Below, piece after piece: positions 4,728-12,842 of a stretch of 13,311 nt of DNA (position 1 is the stretch's first letter; the number at the start of each line of letters is the position of its first letter). Position numbers and translations under genes: made by a program. The notes under the pieces were generated by a model that saw only the letters and a list, made by a program, of their open reading frames with translations, ran no database searches and was not told the DNA's origin. Location of the stretch: assembly GCA_030594795.1 (NCBI GenBank), contig JAUVEK010000025.1:1-13311 (forward strand), written 5' to 3'. The DNA comes from Candidatus Nanohalarchaeota archaeon. GTDB taxonomy: Archaea > EX4484-52 > B79-G9.

Positions 4728-6272
4728 ATGGATGAGAAAACAGGCAAGAATCAGTTTCTTAAAAGGACAAAGTCGATATGCCCGGAATGTTATGCTGTTA
4801 TAGATGCGCAAATTCTGAGAGAGAATAATCAAGTGTGGATAGAAAAGACCTGCAAAGAGCACGGCACATTCAAAGAAATATACTGGAGTGATTATGATTA
4901 TTATCACCGGGCAGAACTTTACAGGGTAGATGGCAGCCCGGTGAGCAACCCGAAAATAAAGACAGACCCGGACAAAATAATCTGCCCGAAAAACTGCGGC
5001 CTTTGCAAACTGCACAAGTCACATACTCTTCTAGGGAATATTTTTCTTACAAACCGCTGCGAGCTGAACTGCTGGTATTGTTTTGCGCATGCAAAAAGAC
5101 AGGGATATGTGTACGAGCCGACATTTGAGCAGGTAAAATTCATGCTGGAAACTCTTCGCAATAATCAACCGGTTCCGGCATACGCGGTCCAGTTTACTGG
5201 CGGGGAGCCAACTCTCAGGAGCGATCTTGTAAAGATAATAAAGACAGCGAAAAAAATGGGGTTCCTGTATATACTTCTCAACACAAACGGGCTGCGGATT
5301 GCAAAAACACATGGCCTTGCAAAAAAGTATAAGGAGGCAGGAGTGAACATACTCTATCTCTCATTCGATGGTGTGAGTGAGAAAACTAACCCGAAAAATC
5401 ATAAGTATATGGAAGCTATCCTGAATGAAATGCGGGAAGCAGGCATCGGAGTTACACTGGTTCCGACGCTAATAAAAGGGGTAAATGACCATGAGATAGG
5501 CGCAATAATAGATTTTGCAATGGAAAACATAGATATTGTGCGGGGTGTAAATTTCCAGCCGGTTTCATTTGTGGGTAGGATGAAGAGAATTGAGCGTGAG
5601 CAAAAGCGTGTGACTATACCTGACCTTTTGGGTGCAATTGAGAAGCAGACAGGCGGTGCCATCCCGATGCATTCATTTTATCCAATACCTGTAACGGTTC
5701 CTGTTTCCAATTTTCTCGAATCTGCGACAGGGGTTCCGCAAAGCAGGATGACTCCCCATCCTCACTGCGGTGCCGGGACGTATGTGTTCAAGGAGGGTGA
5801 TAAGATGGTACCGGTGACTGACTTTGTGGATGTGGATGCGCTGTCGGCGCTACTAAACCGGTCGTCAGCTAAACTCAAACAAAAGATGATTGGAAAAGTG
5901 AAAGCTGTGCTTGATATTCACAAGAACATAGACCACTGCATAGATAAAACCAGGCTTCCAAATGGTGTTGATATAAAGAGCGCCATACTCAATATACTGA
6001 AAGAGAAAACAAATTCATTAGGTGATTTTCACAAAAAAGTCCTGTTTATCGGGACAATGCACTTTCAGGATACCTACAACTATGATATTGAGCGTGTAAA
6101 GAGGTGTGTTATACACTATGTTGTACCTGACGGCAGGATAATACCATTCTGCTCGTATAATGTTATGCCGGAAATATACCGCGACAGGATACATGAAAGC
6201 TATGGCATACCGATAGAAGAGTGGAAAAAGCGAATGCAGAAGGAGATTGATGAGCTGGCTCAGCCAATATAG
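4728..6272 (+). CDS. tes: Radical SAM protein, tetraether lipid synthase (Tes/MJ0619) family
   Basis: A 514-residue protein of the MJ0619/Tes family, of the usual length. The N-terminal part has CPEC at 18-21, C42 and the trio C86, C90 and C93, the kind of cysteine set that binds auxiliary iron-sulfur clusters. The radical SAM motif is NRCELNCWYC (C111, C115, C118), followed by the SAM-binding FTGGEPT (156-162). Late cysteines near 347 (HPHCGAG), 404, 459 and 475 are further candidate cluster ligands. The characterised member joins two archaeal diether lipids tail to tail to make membrane-spanning tetraethers; the same protein was earlier reported to act as a pterin methylase. The family is certain; the substrate is inferred. 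The gene appears leaderless, and FEN1 starts 16 bases after its stop. Confidence 0.85.
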   Translation: MDEKTGKNQFLKRTKSICPECYAVIDAQILRENNQVWIEKTCKEHGTFKEIYWSDYDYYHRAELYRVDGSPVSNPKIKTDPDKIICPKNCGLCKLHKSHTLLGNIFLTNRCELNCWYCFAHAKRQGYVYEPTFEQVKFMLETLRNNQPVPAYAVQFTGGEPTLRSDLVKIIKTAKKMGFLYILLNTNGLRIAKTHGLAKKYKEAGVNILYLSFDGVSEKTNPKNHKYMEAILNEMREAGIGVTLVPTLIKGVNDHEIGAIIDFAMENIDIVRGVNFQPVSFVGRMKRIEREQKRVTIPDLLGAIEKQTGGAIPMHSFYPIPVTVPVSNFLESATGVPQSRMTPHPHCGAGTYVFKEGDKMVPVTDFVDVDALSALLNRSSAKLKQKMIGKVKAVLDIHKNIDHCIDKTRLPNGVDIKSAILNILKEKTNSLGDFHKKVLFIGTMHFQDTYNYDIERVKRCVIHYVVPDGRIIPFCSYNVMPEIYRDRIHESYGIPIEEWKKRMQKEIDELAQPI

Positions 6273-6288
6273 GGAGTATGTGCTGCGC

Positions 6289-7314
6289 ATGGGTGTAAAA
6301 ATATCTGATATTATTCCAAGAAGAGAGCTTGAGATGAGTGAAATACGCGGGAAGACGCTTGCAGTGGATGCGCTGAATACTCTTTACCAGTTTCTTTCGA
6401 TTATCAGGCAGTATGACGGCAGCCCTCTCAAGGATGAGAAGGGAAATGTGACGAGCCATCTTTCAGGCATATTTTACAGGTCTTTGAATCTCATGCAGTC
6501 TGGTGTGAAGCTTGTTTATGTATTTGACGGCAAGCCGCCTGTGTTCAAGGCCAAGACCAACAGCGAGAGAAGGAAAGTGAGGGCTGAGGCGAAGAAGAAG
6601 TGGGCTGAAGCTGTTGAGAAAGGTGAGCTTAAGGAAGCGAAGAAGTACGCGCAGGCATCAGTGGAGATGACTGAAAAGGTGCTTGGGGAATCAAAAGAGC
6701 TTTTGTGCGCGCTTGGGATACCTGTTGTGGAGGCGCCGTCTGAGGGGGAGGCGCAGGCAGCTTACATGGCAGGGAAAGGGATAGTCTATGCTGCTGCGTC
6801 GAGTGATTATGATGCGCTTCTGTTCGGGGCGCCAAGGCTTGTGAGGAATCTGAACATTACAGGAAAGCGGAAGCTTGCGGGCACGAATATCTATAGGGAT
6901 ATCAGGCCGGAGATGATTGACCTTCCTCTCCTTCTCCGGAAATTGCGCATTACCCGTGAGCAGCTGATAAATCTCGGGATTCTTATTGGCACTGACTATA
7001 ACCCCGGCGGGATCAAAGGAATTGGCCCTAAGACTGCTTTAAAGCTTGTGCGGGAGCATAAAACACTTCCTGAACTTGAGAAGAATATAGAGTGGAATTT
7101 TGATGTGAGTGCGCGCGAGATTCGCGACTTTTTTTTGAATCCGCCGGTTATTGATGATTGTGATGTTGCCGGAGGGGAGATTGAGTGGGAGAAGATCAGG
7201 AACATTTTGTGCGACAGGCATGATTTTTCCTCTGAGCGTGTCGACACCATGTTCAGGAAGATGGATGAGATTCGTGAGCAGAGAAAGCAGACGACATTGG
7301 GCAGGTGGAAGTAA
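6289..7314 (+). CDS. fen: Flap endonuclease 1 (FEN1)
   Basis: A 341-residue structure-specific nuclease that removes 5' flaps in lagging-strand maturation and base-excision repair. The ATG at 6289 gives the conserved MGVKISD start. An in-frame TTG/ATG at 6247/6250 would overlap the preceding gene and add residues foreign to the family. All metal-binding acids are present: D27, D80, E152, E154, D173, D175 and D236. The helix-hairpin-helix PGGIKGIGPKTA spans 239-250. The C terminus QTTLGRWK (334-341) is a PIP box for binding PCNA, but it ends in Lys where the consensus has a second aromatic residue, so binding may be weaker. GGAG at 6273-6276 is the likely ribosome site. It probably shares a transcript with the radical SAM gene upstream. 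Confidence 0.96.
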   Translation: MGVKISDIIPRRELEMSEIRGKTLAVDALNTLYQFLSIIRQYDGSPLKDEKGNVTSHLSGIFYRSLNLMQSGVKLVYVFDGKPPVFKAKTNSERRKVRAEAKKKWAEAVEKGELKEAKKYAQASVEMTEKVLGESKELLCALGIPVVEAPSEGEAQAAYMAGKGIVYAAASSDYDALLFGAPRLVRNLNITGKRKLAGTNIYRDIRPEMIDLPLLLRKLRITREQLINLGILIGTDYNPGGIKGIGPKTALKLVREHKTLPELEKNIEWNFDVSAREIRDFFLNPPVIDDCDVAGGEIEWEKIRNILCDRHDFSSERVDTMFRKMDEIREQRKQTTLGRWK

Positions 7315-7332
7315 AGGCTTTGTTAAGCAAAG

Positions 7333-7367
7333 TTCAAACATATGTGCTCGCTGCATATCTTTTTGAA
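7333..7367. repeat. Inverted repeat downstream of FEN1, possible terminator or operator
   Basis: TTCAAA with ATATG on the left (7333-7344) pairs with CATAT and TTTGAA on the right (7354-7367) around a nine-base loop, with a T-run inside the right arm. It lies 19 bases after the FEN1 stop and upstream of the next promoter, so it may end the FEN1 transcript or bind a regulator of the following gene. Confidence 0.35.
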
Positions 7368-7390
7368 AGGCAATCAAACAGGGATAAGCA

Positions 7391-7400
7391 GATATATAAA
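7391..7400 (+). promoter_or_regulatory. TATA box upstream of the giant secreted protease gene
   Basis: GATATATAAA is preceded by GATAAGCA. It would start transcription near 7425, about 45 bases before the ATG at 7473. A second TATA-like stretch (ATCTATATATC) lies at 7414-7424. No strong ribosome site precedes the start codon. Confidence 0.5.
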
Positions 7401-7472
7401 CCACTTCAGACCATATCTATATATCACTGGCATTGATAAGCAAAAGCGCAAATAACACGAAATGTGGCAGGC

Positions 7473-10400
7473 ATGTCTAGAAAATCACCCCCAAATATCC
7501 CTTTATTGCCATTTATCTCAATTTTTCTGGTAATTTTATTGTTATTGCCATCCCCTGCTTTTGCTGCATCATGCCCCGGCATGGGCGGCATCTGCATCTG
7601 GGTAACAGGCAAATGCCCAGGGGAGATCCGCAGCGACTATAAATGCCCAATACCATTTTTTCTGAAGTGCTGCGTAAAATCAGGTGATGGTGTAGTTGAT
7701 CCTGGCACTCAGGTGGGTGATGATGAATACACCGGCCCCGGACTTGTAGAAGAAATAAGAGACGACGAGCCGATAACCATATTGACTGTTGATACCAATA
7801 AGCCCAAAACCTGCAACAGTCTCTGCATATCTAAAGGCCACAAGTCAGGCGAATGTAGATCCTCCCCCTGTACCTCTGGAACAATTGATGTCGGGGAAAG
7901 TAACTGTCTGCAAACAGGTTCTACTCATAAATGCTGCTGCACCCATATGCCGTGCATAGACCTGGGCGGTGAATGCAAAAGCACGAGCGAATGTGGTGAC
8001 TGTGGAGGCACAATGATTGATAGTGGGTATTGTGCAAGCGGCATTTGTTGTGACTGTCCAGGCCAGGATACGGAAATTGTAGAAGAAGAATTAAGTGAAG
8101 GGGAACAGGTAACTGACAATAACCCCGACCTCACGGTAACAGATATCATGTGGGCTCCAGTTAACCCGGGAGTCGGGCACGTAACCGGCACGGATGTTTC
8201 CTTCAAGGCTGTTGTGGAGAACCTCGGGGAAGAGGAGGCATGCTCCTTTAACTGTGTTTTATCTTTAGACGGAAACCATATCTGTTCTGTTTCAGAACCT
8301 GGTTGCCTGTCTCCCGGAGAAACCCGCACCCTGGAGTGCGGAGAATATAATGAAATAGAGTTAACTGTAGGCGAACATGAATTAAAGGCAGTTGTGGACC
8401 CGGATGATGAGATTAATGAATTAGACGAAGGCAATAACGAGGTTACGGAGGTTATGGGTGTGGGTGCCGAAAACTGCTGTAATGAGATAGACGACGACGG
8501 AGACGGATTTGAAAACGGCTACGACCCGAAGTGCCAGAAAGATATTTTATTACCTGATCTGGGTGTGAATACGGTGTGCTGGTGGACGGAGTGGAAGTAC
8601 TGCGGCAGAAATAGGGATTATTACTCCGGGGTATTTGAGTGCCCGCCGGGCTCTGTTGTAGATAAGGTCAGCATAGAGCAACACACTGTAAAACTGCATG
8701 ATTTTTTCTATGTATACGATGATGCTGGCAGTCAGTTATGGAAAGACAGTAGGGGTAATGATGACGAATTAGATTTATCCCAACACAAGGTGAATAAGAT
8801 AAAATTCAGGTTCACTAGTGATGATGGCAGCAGTTCGCGGGGTGTCAAGGTGAATAGTATATCATGTCTTCCAAGTGCGGATCTCACAGTAGAGGATATT
8901 AAACTTTTCGACGGTTACGGAAAGAAAGTTACGAAGTTCGAGATCGGGAAAACCTACACCGTCGTGGCTGAAATCAGAGAGCAGAGCGAGGGTATTACTT
9001 TCCCGGAACTCTCAGACAGGGCACTGACTCTTTATATAGATGACATGGAAGCTAGCAGTTTAAGCTATATAGACCTCTCAGACATTCCTGCAGGAGAGTC
9101 CGCAACCTACAAATTTAAGGACACATGGACGCCGGAAATCGATAAACAGTACACGTTAAGGGTTGAGGTGGACGCAAGCAACAAAATAGCTGAAGTCGAG
9201 GAAAACAACAATAAATTATCAAGGATAATCCCGGAAGTCTGCTGTAATGAGATAGACGACGACGGAGACGAACTCAGAGACAGCCACGACCCGGACTGCC
9301 AGAATGATGTTTCATTGAGTGTGGGCATCAACGAGGTATGCTGGTGGATGTGCTACGGCCACACCGACGCAGGCTACCGCTCAGGGATATTTGAGTGCCC
9401 GCCTACATCTATTATAGAAGAGGTCAGCGTAACCGAAGACCTTAAAGATGAAAAAGATTCCTTCTGCATAGATGTATATAACAGCGAGTGGGATCATTGT
9501 GGATATCATGTTACTGGTTATTGGAGTGAAAGCGGCGATAAGGTAATAGACCTATCCCAGCATACAGCAAACAAGATACTATTCAGGCTTGGAACCACTG
9601 GTACTGCATATTATATGTACTATCCTGTTATCAAGGTGCATACAATCGCCTGCTCCCCGCAAAAGCCGGATCTCATAGTGGAAGACATCAAACTCTTCGA
9701 CAACGGAGACCGGGTCATAGATCCTTTACCCGGGAAACCCTGCACCCTGAAGGCTGAAATCAGAAACCAGGGAGGGTCAGATGCTGTTTTTCCGGACTTA
9801 GAGAATGAGGCGTTAACGCTCTATATAGATGATAAAAAATTCAGCACTTTAAGTTACGCGGACCTCTCAGACATTCCTGCGGGAGAATCACAGACGTATG
9901 AATTCAAAGACAAGTGGACGCTAACCGGGGAATCACACAACTTAAGGGTTGAGGTGGACGTGGGTGATAAAATAAAAGAAGCAGATGAAACCAACAACAA
10001 AAAAGAAATAACTGTATCTAAGGGAGAACCTGACCTCACGGTTATAGACCTCATCTCTCCGGGAGACAACTATGTGACCGGAGACGACACGCCAGACTTT
10101 AAGTTTATGGTTTCTTCTGGAAGCGAAGACTACTACGAATGTGAATTGTTCATCAACGATGAAGTGTATGGGAGGATAGGGTTGCCAGACCCAGACACGG
10201 ACTTCAGTATCGGGGGAGAAGCAGTCTACAGGGACTCACATGACCGGCTGTGGACTCCGACCGCGGGTCAATCATATATATGGGGCCCTGACAAAGCATC
10301 AGGCTCTTGTGTAGGCAAGGGCGCTGATTACCCGGCATGCCATTATTGTGACACCCTGGAGTATGCGGGCTTCAGTGACTGGATTCTGCCATCCTGCAAA

Positions 10401-12842
10401 AGCCATACTGGAGACGGGAACTGCCTGCTATATCAGTTCGGAGTTGACGCCTGCGGAAAATACCCGTGTTTCCCAACCTGGGACACAAACGTTCCGTCAG
10501 GAGAACGTATCAAGTACTGGACCTCTGAAGAGGATACTAAAGATAGTGCATTTCTTGTAGGTTCCAAAGATGGTAAAGTCCATGCTCCGCTCAAGCTCAA
10601 CACCAAACATGTCCGGTGCGTCCGGAACCTGAGAGGCGAGGATTTCGGGGCTGAAAACAATGTGCCAGCGGCGATTACAGCAAACCGGTTTCTTCCGGAC
10701 GGAACCTACAGCTGGCATATGCGGTGCACTGCAAACGGAAAAGCATACACGTCTGAGGTGAGGGAAATCACCGTCGACACCAGCTACCTGGAGTCAGAGT
10801 TCATCACACTACTTTCCCCGAGAAACGGATATGTTACAAAAGATGATACGCCAGACTTCAGTTTCATACTCCACGGAAACGAGGAACACTACCCCTGCGA
10901 ACTATTCATTGATGACGTATCGTATGGAACCGAGTCCAGGGCTGAAAACAATGTGCCAGCGGCGATCACGGCAAACCTACTCCTCCAAGACGGAACCCAC
11001 AGCTGGCGCATACAATGCACTACCAGAGGGAAAGCATACAACTCAGAAGGGAGGGAGATTACAGTAGATAGCGGTTACATGAAACCGGAATACCCTGCAG
11101 TCCTCCCAGGACTGTGCTATGGAGCCCCTATTGACATAACAGAAAAATCCGGCAGCACCCTGACAGATTATCCTATCCAGCTTGTATTGGATACAACGAA
11201 CCTGATCTCCGCCAACAAAATGCGCTCTGACTGCGGAGACATCCGGTTCACCGACTCAGATGACTCAGCGTTACTGGATTACTGGTTGGAGGGCTCCTGC
11301 AATGACGCGAACACAAGATTCTGGGTGAAGGTTCCCGTGATCCCGGCGAGCTCGACGAAGAGAATCTATATGTATTACGGTAATCCGAGCGCAAACTCAG
11401 AGAGTAAAAAAATAGACACATCCGCCGTTGTTTCCCCACCGCCTTCTTTTTCAATAAAGGAGGAAGTAGTGAATGAGTTGTGTTTGTCGCTTCCGGATCT
11501 GGTGATGGAAGACATCAGGGTATTTGAGGGTGGAGTGGAGGCAACAACTCCGCTAATCTACAAGAGAACATACACAGTGAAGGCTGTGGTCAGAAACACG
11601 GGGTCTGTTGACGTTGTCTTCCCTGATTCAGCAAAGGATGGGTTAATCTTTTATGTGGGTAACAACAAGCAGAGTGCTCTGAGCTACTCTGAACTAGAGA
11701 GTATTCCAGCGGGGCGATCCATGGAGTATGAATTCGGGGGATTGCAGCTGACAGCTGTTGGCGAGTGCTTGTTGCGGGTGGAAGTGGATGCGAAAGGAGA
11801 GATTGATGAAGTCTGCGAAACAAACAATTACCTGGGGGAGGGATTTGATGTGTCCAGTGATCCGCCGACAGGAAAGCTCACTGTCTCACCAAGTGTGGGT
11901 GTGGATGTTGGTGGAACACTGACGGTTACGGTAACAGGAGAAGATGAGTTGGGTGTGAAAAAACTTATCCTGAAACGTAACGGCAAGGAATTCAGAAACT
12001 ATGAGTGTGGTGGAGAGGAATCCTGCTCTGAAACATGGAATATTCCTGTGTCTTGCGGGAAAACAGAATACTGCGCCCAAGTGGTGGACAGCGGCGGTCA
12101 GGTTGCTGATACCCATCCCACCTGTGTTACGGTAACAGCAAGTCTCCCGAAGAAATTTGATTGGAGGGATAATAAAGGGGATTGGATGACTGATGTTAAG
12201 GATCAAGGGGAATGCAATAGTTGCTGGGCGCACGCTACGGTAGCGGCCATGGAGGCAGTGTACAATATAGAGCAGGGAAAACCCTATTTAGATATAGATC
12301 TCTCAGAGCAGTATCTCATCAGTTGCTCTGAAGATGCCGGTGATTGTTGTTGGGGGTGGCGTTATCTAGCGCTACAGTACCTAGTGGATCATGGAATACC
12401 TGGAGAAAGTTACTTTCCCTATGGGGATGCTGGCTGTGAGTGTTACTGGGAGGAGGATAAACGCGTGTGCGAATGCAACTATAAAGATCCCTGCAGCGAC
12501 CATAGCTGCGGTGGAAGCACTGCCTCGACAAGCGACATGTGGAAGATAACCTCATTCAACCGGGTAACAGGCAAAGACAAAATTAAACTGGCTTTAATTG
12601 AACATGGGCCTGTTGTGTCCAACATGGATATATGGGACTGGGGCAGTTCCGAGATGGGATGCGGTACTGAGGAGATAAATCTAAACCATGTTGTGGCAAT
12701 AGTTGGCTATAATGATCGGGAAGGGGGTTACTGGATTGTGAGAAACAGTATGAGCTGGTGGAATTCTTATCTGAAAGTAGGATATGGTGAGTGTGGTATA
12801 GAAGATGAAGTATATTATATAACAAAGGTGGTGGAGCCGTGA
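7473..12842 (+). CDS. Giant secreted multidomain papain-like (C1A) cysteine protease
   Basis: A 1,789-residue exported protein (an in-frame GTG at 7464 would add three). Residues 1-31 are a signal peptide ending in AFA. Then come three cysteine-rich modules (34-70, 114-157, 161-196), a CARDB domain (217-332), a doubled module of calcium-type loop (NEIDDDGD), beta-rich region and CARDB (335-587 and 590-850), and two Ig-like domains (860-1104, 1112-1200). The first Ig-like domain is interrupted by a DUF1566/Lcl domain (about 906-1055). A DUF2341 domain (1214-1310), a fourth CARDB (1340-1460), a beta-rich Ig-like region (1462-1555) and a C-terminal papain domain (1557-1789) follow. The protease is intact: Gln1578, Cys1584 (in NSCWAH), His1739 (LNHVVAIVGY) and Asn1758 (RNSMSWW). 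There is no inhibitory propeptide of the I29 type and no C-terminal anchor. CARDB and Ig-like domains suggest adhesion at the cell surface. Its substrate is unknown. The stop overlaps the start of the next gene. Confidence 0.92.
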   Translation: MSRKSPPNIPLLPFISIFLVILLLLPSPAFAASCPGMGGICIWVTGKCPGEIRSDYKCPIPFFLKCCVKSGDGVVDPGTQVGDDEYTGPGLVEEIRDDEPITILTVDTNKPKTCNSLCISKGHKSGECRSSPCTSGTIDVGESNCLQTGSTHKCCCTHMPCIDLGGECKSTSECGDCGGTMIDSGYCASGICCDCPGQDTEIVEEELSEGEQVTDNNPDLTVTDIMWAPVNPGVGHVTGTDVSFKAVVENLGEEEACSFNCVLSLDGNHICSVSEPGCLSPGETRTLECGEYNEIELTVGEHELKAVVDPDDEINELDEGNNEVTEVMGVGAENCCNEIDDDGDGFENGYDPKCQKDILLPDLGVNTVCWWTEWKYCGRNRDYYSGVFECPPGSVVDKVSIEQHTVKLHDFFYVYDDAGSQLWKDSRGNDDELDLSQHKVNKIKFRFTSDDGSSSRGVKVNSISCLPSADLTVEDIKLFDGYGKKVTKFEIGKTYTVVAEIREQSEGITFPELSDRALTLYIDDMEASSLSYIDLSDIPAGESATYKFKDTWTPEIDKQYTLRVEVDASNKIAEVEENNNKLSRIIPEVCCNEIDDDGDELRDSHDPDCQNDVSLSVGINEVCWWMCYGHTDAGYRSGIFECPPTSIIEEVSVTEDLKDEKDSFCIDVYNSEWDHCGYHVTGYWSESGDKVIDLSQHTANKILFRLGTTGTAYYMYYPVIKVHTIACSPQKPDLIVEDIKLFDNGDRVIDPLPGKPCTLKAEIRNQGGSDAVFPDLENEALTLYIDDKKFSTLSYADLSDIPAGESQTYEFKDKWTLTGESHNLRVEVDVGDKIKEADETNNKKEITVSKGEPDLTVIDLISPGDNYVTGDDTPDFKFMVSSGSEDYYECELFINDEVYGRIGLPDPDTDFSIGGEAVYRDSHDRLWTPTAGQSYIWGPDKASGSCVGKGADYPACHYCDTLEYAGFSDWILPSCKSHTGDGNCLLYQFGVDACGKYPCFPTWDTNVPSGERIKYWTSEEDTKDSAFLVGSKDGKVHAPLKLNTKHVRCVRNLRGEDFGAENNVPAAITANRFLPDGTYSWHMRCTANGKAYTSEVREITVDTSYLESEFITLLSPRNGYVTKDDTPDFSFILHGNEEHYPCELFIDDVSYGTESRAENNVPAAITANLLLQDGTHSWRIQCTTRGKAYNSEGREITVDSGYMKPEYPAVLPGLCYGAPIDITEKSGSTLTDYPIQLVLDTTNLISANKMRSDCGDIRFTDSDDSALLDYWLEGSCNDANTRFWVKVPVIPASSTKRIYMYYGNPSANSESKKIDTSAVVSPPPSFSIKEEVVNELCLSLPDLVMEDIRVFEGGVEATTPLIYKRTYTVKAVVRNTGSVDVVFPDSAKDGLIFYVGNNKQSALSYSELESIPAGRSMEYEFGGLQLTAVGECLLRVEVDAKGEIDEVCETNNYLGEGFDVSSDPPTGKLTVSPSVGVDVGGTLTVTVTGEDELGVKKLILKRNGKEFRNYECGGEESCSETWNIPVSCGKTEYCAQVVDSGGQVADTHPTCVTVTASLPKKFDWRDNKGDWMTDVKDQGECNSCWAHATVAAMEAVYNIEQGKPYLDIDLSEQYLISCSEDAGDCCWGWRYLALQYLVDHGIPGESYFPYGDAGCECYWEEDKRVCECNYKDPCSDHSCGGSTASTSDMWKITSFNRVTGKDKIKLALIEHGPVVSNMDIWDWGSSEMGCGTEEINLNHVVAIVGYNDREGGYWIVRNSMSWWNSYLKVGYGECGIEDEVYYITKVVEP
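8474..8505 (+). repeat. Direct repeat copy 1 (calcium-loop codons)
   Basis: A 32-base stretch encoding CCNEIDDDGD is identical to 9239-9270. The copies are 765 bases apart, exactly 255 codons, and mark the start of each duplicated module of the giant protein. Confidence 0.85.
9239..9270 (+). repeat. Direct repeat copy 2 (calcium-loop codons)
   Basis: This is the second identical copy of the 32-base stretch at 8474-8505. The surrounding protein (VCWW, FECPP, LSQH, VEDIKLFD and SDIPAGES segments) is also repeated but diverged. Confidence 0.85.
10648..10675 (+). repeat. Direct repeat copy 1 (Ig-like domain)
   Basis: A 28-base stretch encoding AENNVPAAI is identical to 10939-10966, 291 bases (97 codons) away. 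It lies in the second half of the first Ig-like domain, just after the inserted DUF1566 domain. Confidence 0.85.
10939..10966 (+). repeat. Direct repeat copy 2 (Ig-like domain)
   Basis: This is the second identical copy of 10648-10675, lying in the uninterrupted second Ig-like domain. The near-perfect identity points to a fairly recent duplication or gene conversion. Confidence 0.85.

Noticed and set aside
4173..5015. A long minus-strand open frame (280 codons)
   Set aside because: It lies antisense to the zinc ribbon, aEF1B and the start of the radical SAM gene, all clearly real, and its product has low-complexity Ser/Pro/Phe composition typical of a shadow frame.
6247..6288. A longer start for FEN1 at 6247/6250
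   Set aside because: It overlaps the end of the radical SAM gene and adds 14 residues not found in FEN1. The family begins MGV, which is at 6289.
7473..7590. The giant protein as a lipoprotein (cysteine shortly after the signal peptide)
   Set aside because: The AASC sequence has Ala at -3 and follows a better signal peptidase I site (AFA). It is more likely freely exported, though lipidation is not excluded.
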